From NCBI GenBank assembly GCA_037178975.1, contig JASJZH010000002.1:8545501-8609500 (forward strand): 64,000 nucleotides of DNA. Direction: 5' to 3'. The position numbers were made by a program, and so were the translations under genes. Below are positions 22,060 through 34,214 of this stretch, in pieces. Every line of letters starts with the position of its first letter. The stretch's first letter is position 1. The notes under the pieces are model-generated. The model had not been told where the DNA came from and did not search any database. It saw only the letters and a list, made by a program, of their open reading frames with translations. The stretch is from Oscheius tipulae. Taxonomy: Eukaryota > Nematoda > Chromadorea > Rhabditida > Rhabditidae.

Positions 22060-23884
22060 TATTGGGTTGGCATATAAGTCTTTTCGCTTTTTGTAAACAT
22101 GTCCTTTGTCTTGTTAACAACAATGACCGAGCTGTTGATATAGCACCTCGTGTAGCTCACTCAGTCCTCTACCACCACCATGCAAGACACCACGTCCCTT
22201 CTTCTTATTCTCTATTCTCTGTTCGTTTTGATCTGGACCATTGATGACCTTCATTCAAGTAATTACTACGCTCTCGGGACGTTGCCCCCTAATTGGCTCT
22301 ACTCCGTTGAGTTAAAGCTACAACAAAAAAGGAAGCTACCAAGCAGGAGGAGAAGACGAGCTACCAAGTCCGCTGCTGTCTCTCTATCGCCATACTCCTG
22401 CTGTTGCCGCTCTTCCTCAACCAAGGCCAAAGGGAAGCACGGGACAACTGCTGTCAGAAGAACTTGAATTCCGTCCGAAGAAGCCTTGGGCAAGCCGGAC
22501 GTACTCTGCCCACTAATCTCAAGATCTCCATGACGCCTCAATTCGCATGTGCCACCTTCAACGTCCGCACTCTACTCGGGACTTTCAAGCAGGTCGAACT
22601 ACAAGAGGCCTTACGAACGGTATAGAGAGAGAAAAGTATAGAGTATCTCGAGTCCAAAGATGTGCTGTTCTGGAGTGGCCATGCGCAGTTATCGCAACAT
22701 GGAGTAGGCTTTCTGGTCAAAGAATGCTTTTCGAACGAAGTCATCTTCACACCATACTCTGCCAGATGTGCCTCACTCTCTCTGCCATCGCTGAAGCTTT
22801 ACATGGTAGCCGCATATGCTCCAACTTCAACGTCCACTGATGAGGAATATGATGAGTTCTTGGCATCTATCGATCTATCGCCGAGAGATTTCTCACCGAT
22901 ACTCTTGGGCGACTTCAACTGCAAGATCAGCAGAGATGATGCAAACAACGACATCGTAGGCACGGCTACAATCCATCATGGTAACGAGAGAGGGAAACTT
23001 GTGGTCGAACTGTGCCGTGCTCATAATCTGCGACTTTGGAGTACGATATACGAAAAGAATCCCAAAAGGCTCTGGACGTGGCGAAGCCCTAATGGTTCTA
23101 CTCGGAACCAAATTGACTCCATTGCTGCCAGAAGGTCTCTTCCCGTCAAAGATGTCCAAGTACTCAACAAAGTAGACTACAACTCTGATCACAGAATGCT
23201 AAGGATGCAGTTTTGGAGAAAAAGTTCGATGAAAGCCAAACGAAAGCAGAATCGGAAGCACAATCTTCATCTAGTTCCTGCCCAGTTCAAGGAAAATCTT
23301 CTCATACTTGGAAATGCAGAAGAAAGAAACCTGGACAGTGTCATAAGTGTTGAAAGACAGTACGAGGAACTGAAGAAGAAGTTGAAGAATGCCGCGCGGA
23401 ATGCAATGAGGATAGACACGCTGCCGCCAAAAGTTTCGGCTGCAACAAAGGCTATACTCTCGGCGAGACGGATGGCTAGAGACGACAACACGGCAAAAGG
23501 AAGGATCTCATACTCTACTCTCTTCCAACAGGCAAGAAGAATGATACGAGACGACCTGATAGCGAGGAATCCTGAGGAGGACAGTTGAGAAAGGAAAGAG
23601 CGTGAGAAATGCAGTCTGGTCCATACGAACAACAAGAAAGAGGATGCTGGCAGCCAAATCGAACACCAACGATTACTCGCAGAAGGCAACCGTCGACAGG
23701 TTCAAGAACTTCTTCGACAACCTATACTCCGCACAAGGTCCGGTCAGGCCAGCAGATATTCGCCAATTTGAAGATCTTCCGCCATTCGAGCCTGATGAAG
23801 TAATCAGCGCTATCTGTCAACTAACAAGGGAAGCCTTTCAACTTAAGTTGGACTTTGGCAACGAACAAGGTGCCATTCGATAGC

Positions 23885-25490
23885 TCTAAATATGGGTACA
23901 ACGGGGTATATTGCCGAATTCGCTTAACCCCTCTCTGTTCCTAGATACGACGTTTTTAAAAATGGCGCCCCCGTATCATCTCGACGCCTAAGCCGCAGGA
24001 CCCGCCGTGATAGACTTCGAAGGCAGCAAAAGTCATGGCAACGTAGTATGGTGGTGAGCGCGGTGGGCTAGGATGCAATTGCTTGCTGGTTCGGATCCGC
24101 ACGACTTTTTTTTTACTTTTTTCCTTCTTTTATCTGTGACTATGTGCTTTGACTATGAAGCTTTGACTTTGACTATGTGACTATGGAGCTGTAGTGCCGG
24201 ACGCCCTTTGGCCTGGAAAGGCATCAAACAGACGTCTGCATTGCCTTTTTTGGAAACCAGGTTAGTTTGAACAACTTCAACAGGAAAAACTTTGTTTTTG
24301 TGAACGAATCCACTTCAACACCAATGATATTGGATAATGTAGTGCAAGAAACAGAAATACTGGTCACAGAAGAGACAACGTATGAAACCAAACCCTTGAC
24401 AATTTGCAATCGAGCATATCTGGGGGGTTGTTGGGAAACAAATTTGAATAGGGATTTTGAAAGGCGGAGGGTGAAGAACCTGGTAGCCCGACGCATACCA
24501 ACTATACTGCCAAAATGAATGAAAAGCGTGATGAGTGAACTATCGCTGGGTCAAAAAAATTACCTGAAAGAAATATGACTTCATTTGATGGAAAAACTGA
24601 CCTTGAGTAAATTATCCCTTGCCGCTACCTGGAAATCGATTTAATTTGCCAGAGCAAAGCTTGTGGCATTCTTGACAAACTTTTTCACATGGTAAAAACC
24701 ATAAACATCGAGTGGCTGGATCATGGATCGAGGTGGCTCCGCCAGGGATATGGCGTAGTTCAAAGTCCATGCCAGGTGGAACAAGAGAATGGATCAGATC
24801 CGTATCCTTGAATGACGGGAATCCAACAGCAACATCTTGTTTGGGGGAGAGTCGAAAACGACATTCTCAAACCAGTCCCTCATGAGGTCCTTGTGCATGA
24901 TGTGCGTCTTATTGGCACGGACGACAAGGTTTTTGGTTTGGAAGATGCCATTTCTATAAAAAAGACTGATAACTTTAAAAAGATCGCTAACTTGGGGAAC
25001 AATCCATTAGGCTCTTGGAGCACCACATACAGCTTCTCACGCAAAACCCCGTTATAACTGATCATAGGAAAAACAGTGTAAGAATGAGTGAGAGCAGTCT
25101 CTGTACGATGCGTTCCACACTCCTCTTGAATTTGATGTCGAGAGTTCTAGCAGCCGTGAATTCCTTTGTGAATCCGGTTTGGTCAGCATTCCAGATTGTC
25201 AGAGAGCCTGACAGTTCCAGGAGAATCTTCAACTGGATTGGGCATACGAGTCCCTTCATCCTCTACACAGTATTCATCGTCGGATCCTTCGGAGATGTTT
25301 AGCTCTACAAGATAAAGATTCATCAACACTTCACTAATCTTCATCTTCTTCTTCAATTGTCATAGAGCTGGTGACAGAACTGCAAAATGACTTTCAATCG
25401 ACTTGCCAGACGGCGCTCATCTCGACTCAATTCGGTATTTTTTTCCAGCCCAAATTCTTCAACCAGAAATCCGAGGATCTAAGATGGGTT
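23885..25490 (-). mobile_element. Tc5/pogo-like DNA transposon relic
   Basis: The minus strand reads a decayed DDE transposase: IWNADQTGFTKEFTAARTLD (about 25140-25200) matches the NxDQxG start of Tc5/CENP-B-type catalytic cores. YNGVLREKLYVVLQEPNGLF follows (about 25005-25060), and near 24660-24735 the hallmark IQPLDVYGF with KKFVKN. Stops and frame changes are numerous. It splits the LINE reverse transcriptase. Terminal inverted repeats were not found by eye, so the limits are approximate; the first 200 bp carry a separate tRNA-like sequence. Confidence 0.7.
24045..24105 (+). repeat. tRNA-like SINE head
   Basis: GGTGGTGAGCGCGGTGGGC resembles a pol III A box, and CTGGTTCGGATCCGCAC a B box, about 35 bp apart. 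A run of nine T follows. There is no proper acceptor stem, so this is a SINE or tRNA relic rather than a tRNA gene. Confidence 0.5.
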
Positions 25491-26830
25491 TATGTGGAAA
25501 CTAAAAAGTTTGTGTCATGGCAACAAACATAAAGAAAAAGCACATAAGGAAGATGCTGGAACAATTATCTGCAACATTCTGAATCACTTGGTGAATGGAG
25601 GAGCAGTTCCTAGAGGGATTACGGAAGCAATCGTTACTCTACTCCACAAATCGGGCGACTCAGATGATCCAGCAAACTTCCGACCGATATGCCTGCTTCA
25701 ATCATGTGCCAAAGTTATATCCCGAGTACTCATGAGACGAATGGAAACGTGTTTGGAAGAGCAAGCAGATAATTGGCAAACAGGCTTTCGCAGAGGATAC
25801 TCGACGCTGGACAACATACACTCTGTCAAGGAGATCATCGAAAAAAGCTCAGAACACAACCTCAAACTATGTCTGGGATTCATCGACTCTAAAAAAGCGT
25901 TTGACACTATCAGCTGGTAGTTTACGTGGAACGCGCTAACAGAGATGGGGATTCATTCTTCTCTGATCCAACTTCTGCAACGTCTATACCAATCCGGATC
26001 TACATACCTTCTGATCAGCGGCAGTCGAGTCCCAATAGATGTGAAAAGAGGAGTACGTCAAGGAGACGTACTCAGTCCGAAACTCTTCAACGCCACTCTG
26101 AGCTAAGTCCTGATGTGAAACCCGACATCCATCAAAAGAAGATTATGCTCTGTGTTTTCTGGGATATCGTAGGAGTGGTGCACTGGGAACTGCTGGATGC
26201 TGGAACTACCCTTACGGCCGCCATGTACAGCCAGGAACTTGAAAAAGTTGCCGTTGCACTTCGTCAGAAACGACCGCTGAAGTCGAAGGTCATCCTGTAG
26301 ATGGACAACGCGCGCGCCCATGTTGCAAAACTCACTCGCTCCAAGATCCACGACCTGGATTGAGAAATTTTACCCCATCCTCCTTATAGCCCGGACCTTG
26401 CCCCTTCCGACTATTATCTGTTCCGGTCTCTCAACAACGAGATTGGAGGACAACAGTTCCATTCCGACGGCGCACTCAAAACCTGGTTGACAACCTTCTT
26501 CGCGTCGAAATCCAGGGTGTTCTACGAGCGTGGTATCCGTAAGCTACCCGTGAAATGGGTAGACGTGGTACATCATAATGGTAATTACAACGAATGAAAA
26601 AGTTGTTTGGGAGTCAATAAATTTTTGCATTTGAAAAAGCGAGAAGACTTAGCTGCCAACCCAATAGGAAGCTAAATTTCTGCAATAAACAAGTACTTTA
26701 TGTAGTCTTTTTTGCAATATATTCTCCTTTTCTTTAGATTTCATCGACTTTGTTTGAAAACAATCTTTTAACTGACTTCCTCTAACACCAGCTAGTTTCA
26801 TAGAAAGATTTATTTCAACTCAACCGAAGT

Positions 26831-27516
26831 CTAATAGGGTGTCTTGGGACGAGTCTCGATCCAATGCTTGAGGTTCGGATTGCTGTGAACCAGAGCTCTG
26901 TGTTCGCTAAGAGCCGGAAACGCTTCGATCAATGTACTGTCGACATCACCGAAATTGGCAGTGAAGTCTGCCAACATCAGGTCGACATAGGTCAATGAGT
27001 TGCCGACCACATAGCCGGAGCCAGAGTCCTTGATGGCCTTGACGAAGAAAGGCATATGCTTTTGGATGGCGGGAATGGCGACCTCCTTCTTCTGGAGTTC
27101 AGGATCACCGCCTCTTCCAATTAGAGCCACGAAGAAGGGACGCAGTTCACCGAAGAAATCCATAAATTGGTCAGCGTAAGAGTCGACTTTAGCCTCCTCC
27201 CACGAGTTCTTTCCAGCCAGACCTGTAATAAGTTTCTGACTATCTGTTTCTGTCTGTTGCTGTCTCTCTGTCTCTGTTCCCATCACTCACCAAACTTCCT
27301 AGCCAAATATCGTCCAATGACGATCGACTGTCCCAACTGCTTTCCGTCCACCTCTAGAACCGGCATCTGTCTGAAAGGTGTCTTGTCCTTCATTTCGGGC
27401 CATTTCTCCTGAGGAATTCTGATATCTTCGTACTTTTCTCTAGCAATGGCAAAGATCTGTCTGGCCAATTCGGCTCTTCCACGGAGAGGGAAGTAGTACA
27501 GCTTGTAGTTGGTCAT
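26831..27516 (-). CDS. Glutathione S-transferase, nematode sigma-like
   Basis: Cytosolic GST for detoxification or prostaglandin-type chemistry. Two exons (27291-27516 and 26831-27222) give 205 residues, the normal length. The N-terminal thioredoxin fold has the catalytic Tyr in YKLYYFPLRGRAELARQIF, then KTPFRQMPVLEVDGKQLGQS (cis-Pro and the glutathione-binding Ser/Gln). The C-terminal helical domain contains GNSLTYVDLMLADF (N-capping box) and ends NPNLKHWIETRPKTPY. The ATG at 27516 follows a TTATTTAGAA acceptor-like site, consistent with trans-splicing. Paralog at 45783-46742. Confidence 0.95.
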
Positions 27517-27959
27517 TTCTAAATAAGAACAGTCCGAGCAAATGAGAGAAAGGAAGATTGTTGGCAAGACACACAAGCTCTGCCAATGATAAGAGAAGCT
27601 GATATTTATAGGCGTCAACACCGGAGAGAATTCGATGACAAAGGATTGAAACCAAAGCAGAAAATGTCCCGGAGTTGACTCTAGTCCTTGACGTGAGTGG
27701 TTGCAATTGCAAATAAAGCATCGATGTTAGTTTTAAAAAGTCGTCGACCGGCAAACTCTGAACAGTTAGTCGAAGATGAAGAAGTGACAGAGACAGAAGA
27801 GAGACTTCTTTATTAGGTAATTGCAATCGGGGAGGAAGAGGGAGGAATGTTTGAAGCAAATAAATAAAAACCGGTACTGGGGCCAGTCTGTGACAAAGAT
27901 AATCAATATACTCCGTAATAGCGTTAAAAGGGGAATCACAAATGGAATCACAACAGTGC

Positions 27960-30900
27960 TTAGAAAATGTAGACAACAATCTCCGAGATGCCGCCGATCA
28001 TGGTAATGCCCCATTTCCACCAGCCGACGGCGGATTCAGGAGTTCTCCTACGCTGGTCGATAATGTTTCTCAGCTGGCGAATCGTGTCCGAGTCTTGGTG
28101 GGGTCCTTAGAATGCTTTGATACTTTAGACAGGAAGTTGACTTACCATGAGCGTGATGAGAGGCTACAGAGACTTCGACGTTATGAGTTGTCTTGGGATT
28201 TCCAGGAGTTGCGGCAAGCTGAAATGTCAAATTGAAAGACAACTAGAGAGAGAGAGAGAGGCAGAGTCACTCACATTTTCCAGAAGAACCCAGAAAGTTC
28301 TGCTTTCCGGCATCTCCGCTCCGTAGGTCATGAACACAAAGTACGTTTTCCGCCTCCCAAACTCGTCAATGTCTGAACCAATTTCTTAAATTCTGTCGCT
28401 TTTTCCCTTACCTATGTCAGTGAAGGACCACTTCTTCAGTTCATAGCCATTCAGGGGAGTGATGTGAAGGGACATCTTATCATAACCACCACGAAGCTAA
28501 TAGGATTACGTTTTTGAAAATGAGGCAAACATACCTCAAAAGTGACTTTGAGCTGATTGCTTCCTACTCGTTCTCTATCAATGAGCTTGAGATCAATTGG
28601 ATGGGGAATGTTGGCGATGGAGGGGACTGGTACCCAGAGGGCTTGACTGAATGTTCCATTGTCTCTGTCTCTGTCTCTGTACTCACTCTGGCGGGAACAG
28701 CTCATGAATAGCCGTGTAGTACGGTAGTCGACAGTACTCGTCCGCAATTCCGGTACAGTCTGGAGCTGCTCCTCCCTGAAGGAAAGAGTGGGGAGGCAGA
28801 TCGGCCGTGCTTCTGTAGTCGAGGCTCTGGACAAAGAGGGCATTGTCTCGCTTCACTACGTTTCCTTCAAAGTCGTGAATGGTTCGGTTCGTATGCTGAA
28901 AGATTTCTTTATAGGTGATCAAGGTGTACTCATACCAGGGCAATAATCCTTCGGAGACGGGGATTCTCATCGGAGTACTCATAAGGAACACCGAGCTTGG
29001 TGGTCATGAGAGCGACGAAGAAGAGAATGAAGATGAGGATTCCACAGCGGACAACAAAGTTCATTCGGCGAGAGACGTAGAAGAGATTGTTCTGAAACCA
29101 TGCTAAAAGTACCCTACAGTAACCCACCACAAAGAGCACAAAGCTTGAAGCGATAATCAGCCCGATAGGTCCCATGACGAATTCCGGATTGACTGCATTT
29201 CCCAGTCGTCCCATGACCGGGACGAAGAAGTCAACGCACTGACTGATGGCATAGACGGCAAAGACGATGACAGGAATGAAGCAGACGAGCTGGGTGGACA
29301 GGAGGACCTTGGGGGTGACTCCTAGAAAAACAGTATCTCTGTCTCTCTCCCTGTCTTTTGACTTACTCTGAACAATTCCGAAATACCCCAGAAGATAAAT
29401 GAGCGGATCCTTCAATAGAGGGAAGAGTACATAGTTGAAGACGAAGAAGGCAGAAGCGAGATTGTTGAAGGTCATGAGGACGAGAACCGAAGCGAAAGAA
29501 ACCAGAATACTGTCGTACTGTACCATCTCAGCGTTGACTGTCTGAAGCTGTCATTCGAATTATGACAAAGAGTATAACAAGCCTTGTCCTTATCGGCATA
29601 GTAGCTGTGGATAGTGATTCCTGCTAGTAGACACGGGAGCACGTAGAGAGGTCCGATCAGTTCAGGCATCTTGTACCAACACATTCCGAGATCAAGGTAA
29701 ACGACCGCTCCGACGATGGCCAGCATTGTGACTGTCATGGCTATGAAGGCAGCCATGTGGTGGACAAAGGCCTGGGCCAGGTCACTGAGAGTATAGGATC
29801 CGTTTCTAATCCGGGAGAAGACGATGACCATGACCAGGACAAAGGCTCCGTAGTTCAGAACTTTTCCTAAAGAATCGAACTGTTACAGCGTTCTGTCTCT
29901 TTATCATTGTCTATCTCTATCTCTCTCAAAGCTTACCAACTGCGATGGGATAGTACACAGTGAAAAGTCCAACAACGTCATAGAAGACCCATTTATTGGC
30001 CTCATCGAAAGTGGCCGGTTGTTCCAGATAGGGACTGTTCAAAATGGCCTTTACTACCGCCAAGACATTCTCTCCGGCTCTCTGAATAGCACCAGCCTCG
30101 ATCCTCCATTCCTGGTCGAATTCGGTGTGGTAAACCCATCCGTTCTTTGTGTAGGCAATGTCCAGCCCTGGATTAGCAAATGTTCCCTTTTGAATAATCA
30201 CCAACCAGAAACCCTGCCATAGTCACGGAAGATACGGAAATCTGTATCGGAAGGAATGATTCCGGACTGGAAGATCTCCTGTGCCAGAACACTGCAGAAG
30301 GGATGAGGGGCTGACTCGAGGTAGGTTTGGAGGAGCCAAGAGTTTCCTGGACCGGCCTAAACCGTTTTGTTTTTTTTGTTAGAAATTTCTGTAGGTTGCT
30401 GTGAAAGTATGACTACCGTATTACCCCGAAAAAAAGTCTTGAGCCCGAAAAACACGACGACACGTTTTCTCACGTAAGGGGGTGAAAGGGGTAAATAGCT
30501 TGGCGCAAAATATTAGATTACGGTAGGTAATCCGATATTTTCCGCCAAACTTTCACGAGTTGCGGCGCAGCAGGACTATCAAGCGTGAAGGGAAGTTGTG
30601 CACCAACTCACGGTGAAGGTTACGGTAGTTTACACCTACCTGGAAAAGAATTTCACGGCCTCCGGAGCCAGTTCCTTCGAGATTGATGAACGCGCGAACC
30701 GAGTGTCTCCATGGATGCTGCTCAATAAAACCGTGAGCTCCCTGCAGGAAGTTCTCCTCGGCTCCGTTGAAGAGGAAAATGAGGTCATGCTTCAATTCTT
30801 CTTGCGAATGCGAGAAAACGTCGAGAATGTCGAGCATGATAGCACAGGATACCGCATCATCCGTGGCTCCTAAATTTTCTTTAGGAACAATACTTCGGAC

Positions 30901-32126
30901 TGAACACACCAGGAGTGTCGGGCATTGTATCAAAGTGACAGTTTAACATGAGAGCATGTTCCGACGGCTTCTTGGGCCCAATTCTCACCACTGAAATGCC
31001 GAAATTAAATTTTCTTAAGCCTGACTCACCAAGATTCGTAATCTTGTAGTAACAGAGCGAGAAGCTGCTCAAGAACTTAAGATCAAAACATCCACTAGGT
31101 CTCTGAAAGTTTTCAATAGGCTTGTCCGAATTTAGGCGGCCTTTTTCTACTAATTGTGCAAAAGTGCCCTCGATGTCTCTGTCAACCCCTTTTTAACCAG
31201 GTCCTTGGGAAAGGGTACATGGCACCTCTGTCTCTGTTATCGAAACACGAGTTTCTGTCATTCATGCCTGTCTCTGTCTACTTTACACTCGATCCTGGCT
31301 TGCCCCAGCCAGAATGCTTGTCCTCCTTTGATTTTTCTTTACCTTCCATGCATGTCCTCCAGATCCTAACCTGTCCTTTACTCTCGCATCCTGTTACTAT
31401 GTAATATCGACTAGTCTGTTTCGTGATAGGACCCATTTTTTTGCGGCCAGAATTGTTGATTCAAATAATTTTTTTTCATTAGGATCAACAATTTTGGCAA
31501 AAAATGGGTCCTGTCACGAAACTGACGGACCGGGCCCAATTCAAACAGGATCGGGCCCGGCCGGCCGGGTTAGCCATATCGATAACCATATCGATAGCAG
31601 TGACTTGTCTCTTTGTACTGCCGTCTCTTCTTTTACCCACCAAGTTCTTGGCTCATGATTTTTGTAGAACAGACAGAAAAGGAAAATTGGTGGTGATAGT
31701 ACCTGTACATCTTTCTCAATTCTATTAACTCCAGTTTTTTCAAAATTTGTTGTGGCCAAATTAATCCTGCTGTCCAGAATGTTAAAAGCATCCCTCTCCA
31801 GCTTCTGCGAGCCACTCGGTCTGGGACCCAAAGCCGCCAACTGGCGGAGAATTATTCTGGCTCGGCTCTCACTGAACTCGTCCTTGTGCTGGGATCCTAC
31901 CACGGGTGGCATTTTCCTGTAATGTTTTTATTGTTTAAACGCTTACGACCAACCTATGCAGATAGACGACTCCGGTGTAGGTTATCCCAAAAATAACAAG
32001 CAGGAGGAGCCAGTGGCGGAAGCCTAGAGCCTCGTCTACCCGTTTCCGTGTCTTGTCCTTTATCTCATAGTACGGATGGTCCTGCCCGTTGATGGTAGAC
32101 GCTGGGAAGCGTCTACGGACTTCCAT
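27960..32126 (-). CDS. ERMP1: ERMP1-like M28 metallopeptidase, multi-pass
   Basis: Endoplasmic reticulum membrane peptidase with a lumenal zinc aminopeptidase domain. The ATG at 32126 ([20 protein letters not shown]) lies just after TGTTTTCAG, a likely trans-splice site. TM1 is [19 protein letters not shown]. The M28 domain shows zinc ligands in [43 protein letters not shown] and the downstream [26 protein letters not shown] holds the last His. About eight transmembrane segments follow (for example [46 protein letters not shown]), then a lumenal C-terminal domain ([20 protein letters not shown]) and a terminal [20 protein letters not shown] with stop at 27960. At least a dozen exons. One intron contains a palindromic MITE (31414-31526) and another a small hairpin (30500). 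Confidence 0.9.
30500..30548. repeat. 49-bp AT-rich hairpin in ERMP1 intron
   Basis: The left arm TTGGCGCAAAATATTAGATT pairs with AATCCGATATTTTCCGCCAA across a short loop, 22 bp with about three mismatches. No other copy noticed. Confidence 0.6.
31414..31526. mobile_element. Palindromic MITE in ERMP1 intron
   Basis: Nearly the whole 113 bp is an inverted repeat. GTCTGTTTCGTGATAGGACC on the left pairs with GGTCCTGTCACGAAACTGAC on the right, and the arms continue through CCATTTTTT and AATTGTTGAT to a 15-20-bp AT-rich loop. Arms are about 45 bp with few mismatches. The outer block contains the GGACCC...TCACGA core that recurs alone at many sites in the window. No coding capacity. Confidence 0.85.
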
Positions 32127-32197
32127 CGTTTCTCCTGAAAACATTTTCTTGCTAAAATTTGTACAGTAAGCTAACGCCCCTAGGAGCTCAATGACAG

Positions 32198-32577
32198 TTA
32201 AATACTCATTTCTTTGAGCCTTTTAAGGTTTCGATTCTCTGCTGTTCGTCTGTCTTGGCTCTTCCCTCTCGCTTCAACCTGTTCGCTTGTTCCCCCCAGT
32301 CGAGCTACCATGACAGGAACAACGTTTTCTCTAGCGAAACTGCTCTTAATGTCGATCAACTCGCAACCAATTAGTAAACGCACAAAGTAGTGCCCACCAA
32401 TTGGAAAATGCCTTCCGACACACGCACATACAGACAGACACAAATGCGAGGACAACTTAAAATAGATCTTTGACTAAAAACGATGACATTAATGACTCAC
32501 AATCTCTACTATCTAAAGTGCCATGGCTTCTGTGATGGTCTGTTTGGATGTTTGCTCGTCCGTGGCCACGAACTAGA
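32198..32577. repeat. Gene-fragment repeat, copy 1
   Basis: Minus-strand 32260-32400 shares a block (GTCATGGTAGCTCGACTGG) with 41050-41150. Plus-strand 32514-32577 shares a block (CCGTGGCCACGAACTAGAAG) with minus-strand sequence at 40727-40800 and 57669-57748. The two blocks face opposite ways here but the same way in copy 2, so this copy is rearranged. No intact gene. Confidence 0.5.
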
Positions 32578-34214
32578 AGCAAGAATTTATTGGCAGTTAG
32601 TTAGTTAGTGCCACGGTTTTGACTATCTAGGGACATTCTCAAAGCTTTCAAAGCATTTTCAATTTTAAAGCTCTGGAAAGGAAGAAAAAATAAGTTCTGT
32701 GGAAAGCCACAATCATTCCAAAGCATCAAAGAAGTATATGTAGAAAAGATTTAATGCAGAAGAAACAGTAGTTTTTGAGGGCATTAGGAAAATTCACAAC
32801 ACGAGATTACGATTAACGAATTGGTAGAAGAGAAGAAGACGAAGAACGTCCCGCGAAAGATTTGGAGGTTTGGAAATTCTTGAGGTTTCAGTAGCGACGA
32901 TCTCTTCTGAAAAATGGGGCTTTTTTTATAGAAGAAAGAAGGGGAAAATAATGGTCAGGGAGCCAAACATCGAGACTCGCGCTATCTGAGGTCAGATAAG
33001 GAGGGGGCTGGGTGCTCGAGATAGTTTTGGGAGCCAAATTGTAAGCAAAAATGAGAACGGGGCATGCGAACAACCTTGGCACCGAAATCGTCCTAACGAA
33101 GGGAGCTACTTGGCATTGACCCCCGTTAGCCGCAGTGTCTAAAGACTTAAATTGGGCGCGAGAGCGCGGATAGTACAAAGTTCTGGAGAAACTGTCTCTC
33201 TCAGAGACAGACATGCTAAGTATGAGACTATTTAGAGTGAAACCTCACCAAAACTGTCACTGGATTATTTACTAGCTTTATGACAATGTTCAGGTCTATA
33301 TTTTTATGCAATTTTGGCTGAGGTGACCAGAATTACCGATGGGCACCGTCTATAATCACTATTCAGAAAAAAAGGGAGCATTTTCCAAATTTTTCCCGCC
33401 AGGGCATTGCTGCTGCTCATTAACTTATCCTATTCGAATCTTCGCAGCAAAAAATGCGTGTTGTTTCAAATTTTTTCAGTACAACCGGTGTTTGGAAGCT
33501 TTCTGATTTCAAAGGCTGGTAGCAAAACTGTAGGGACGGAGCGCAAACTGGTGATTTCAGACGGTGCTGTCAAAATTTGCAAGGCTCCATTTCTCAGACT
33601 ATACGATTCAGGTGATTAGATTCCCTTCAACATGGACCAATTATGTACTCACATGACACCTCTAATTAGACAGGTGTACCTGGCTAGATTATAAGTTTTC
33701 AGGCGGGCTTGCGGTCGGGAAAAAATCAGGTATTTTAGCTGCCTCTATTTCTGCCTGAAATAGGGACAGCTAACATTGTTTGCTCAAAAAGGAAGCTATA
33801 GTTCAGCCAAAAAAATGAAAACGCAGTTCTTCGATTTCTTACACGCTTTTCTCTGTAAAAGTACCATCAAAGGCTTATCCCAACTATATGCAGCCGAAAA
33901 AAAGAATCAAAAAACAGAGAAATGGACAAAAATCAGTAAATTTGTCAGCTAAAAAAACGCGAATGAGCGCACTTTTTTTTTATTTACGTCCCAGTAAGGT
34001 AAACTTCCTTTTTCAGTGACCTCTTATTTTGAACAGACCATAGTAATGTGGATAATTCAAATCAGTTAAACAGGGTCCCACCACGTTTGAAAAGAAGGAC
34101 CCACTTTTCAACTTTGCGGCTCAAAGCAGATTATACGGGAGGTCTCGCAAAGTGCAGAATTCAGAATCTTACAGTTCCAACCTGATTTCTGGCCAAAAGG
34201 ATAAGTCAGAGAAC
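32578..34214. other. Gene-free spacer
   Basis: No coding exon recognised over 1.6 kb on either strand. It includes GGGTCCCACCACG at 34074, a member of the recurrent core motif. Confidence 0.4.

Larger units (their letters stand above)
22320..26104 (+). mobile_element. RTE-like LINE, 3' truncated, inside mariner
   Basis: Non-LTR retrotransposon with an apurinic-type endonuclease: ATFNVRTL (22552), GDFNCKI (22909), WTWRSPNG then NQIDSI (23077-23125), SDHRML (23187). A reverse-transcriptase part follows (25558-26104): FRPICLLQSCAKVISRVL, FRRGYSTLDNIH, FIDSKKAFDTISW, RGVRQGDVLSPKLFNATL. The YADD catalytic box and everything 3' of it are absent; the sequence switches to mariner transposase at about 26105. 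The frame is broken near 22620, at 23590, by the insertion at 23885-25490, and by a stop after DTISW. The WTWRSP and SDHR motifs suggest the RTE/BovB side of LINE diversity. Confidence 0.8.
22060..26666 (+). mobile_element. Mariner transposon, interrupted
   Basis: The ends are inverted repeats: TATTGGGTTGGCATATAAGT at 22060 and its near-complement CTTAGCTGCCAACCCAATA at 26648-26666, each flanked by the TA that mariner duplicates. From 26105 the C-terminal half of a mariner transposase is clear: KKIMLCVFWDIVGVVHWELL, then MDNARAHVAKLT and HPPYSPDLAPSDYYLFRSL, i.e. the second and third acids of the D,D34D triad, and a terminal FYERGIRKLPVKWVDVV. At least two in-frame stops are present. The N-terminal DNA-binding half is missing and the middle is filled by other elements, so the copy is dead. 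Confidence 0.85.
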
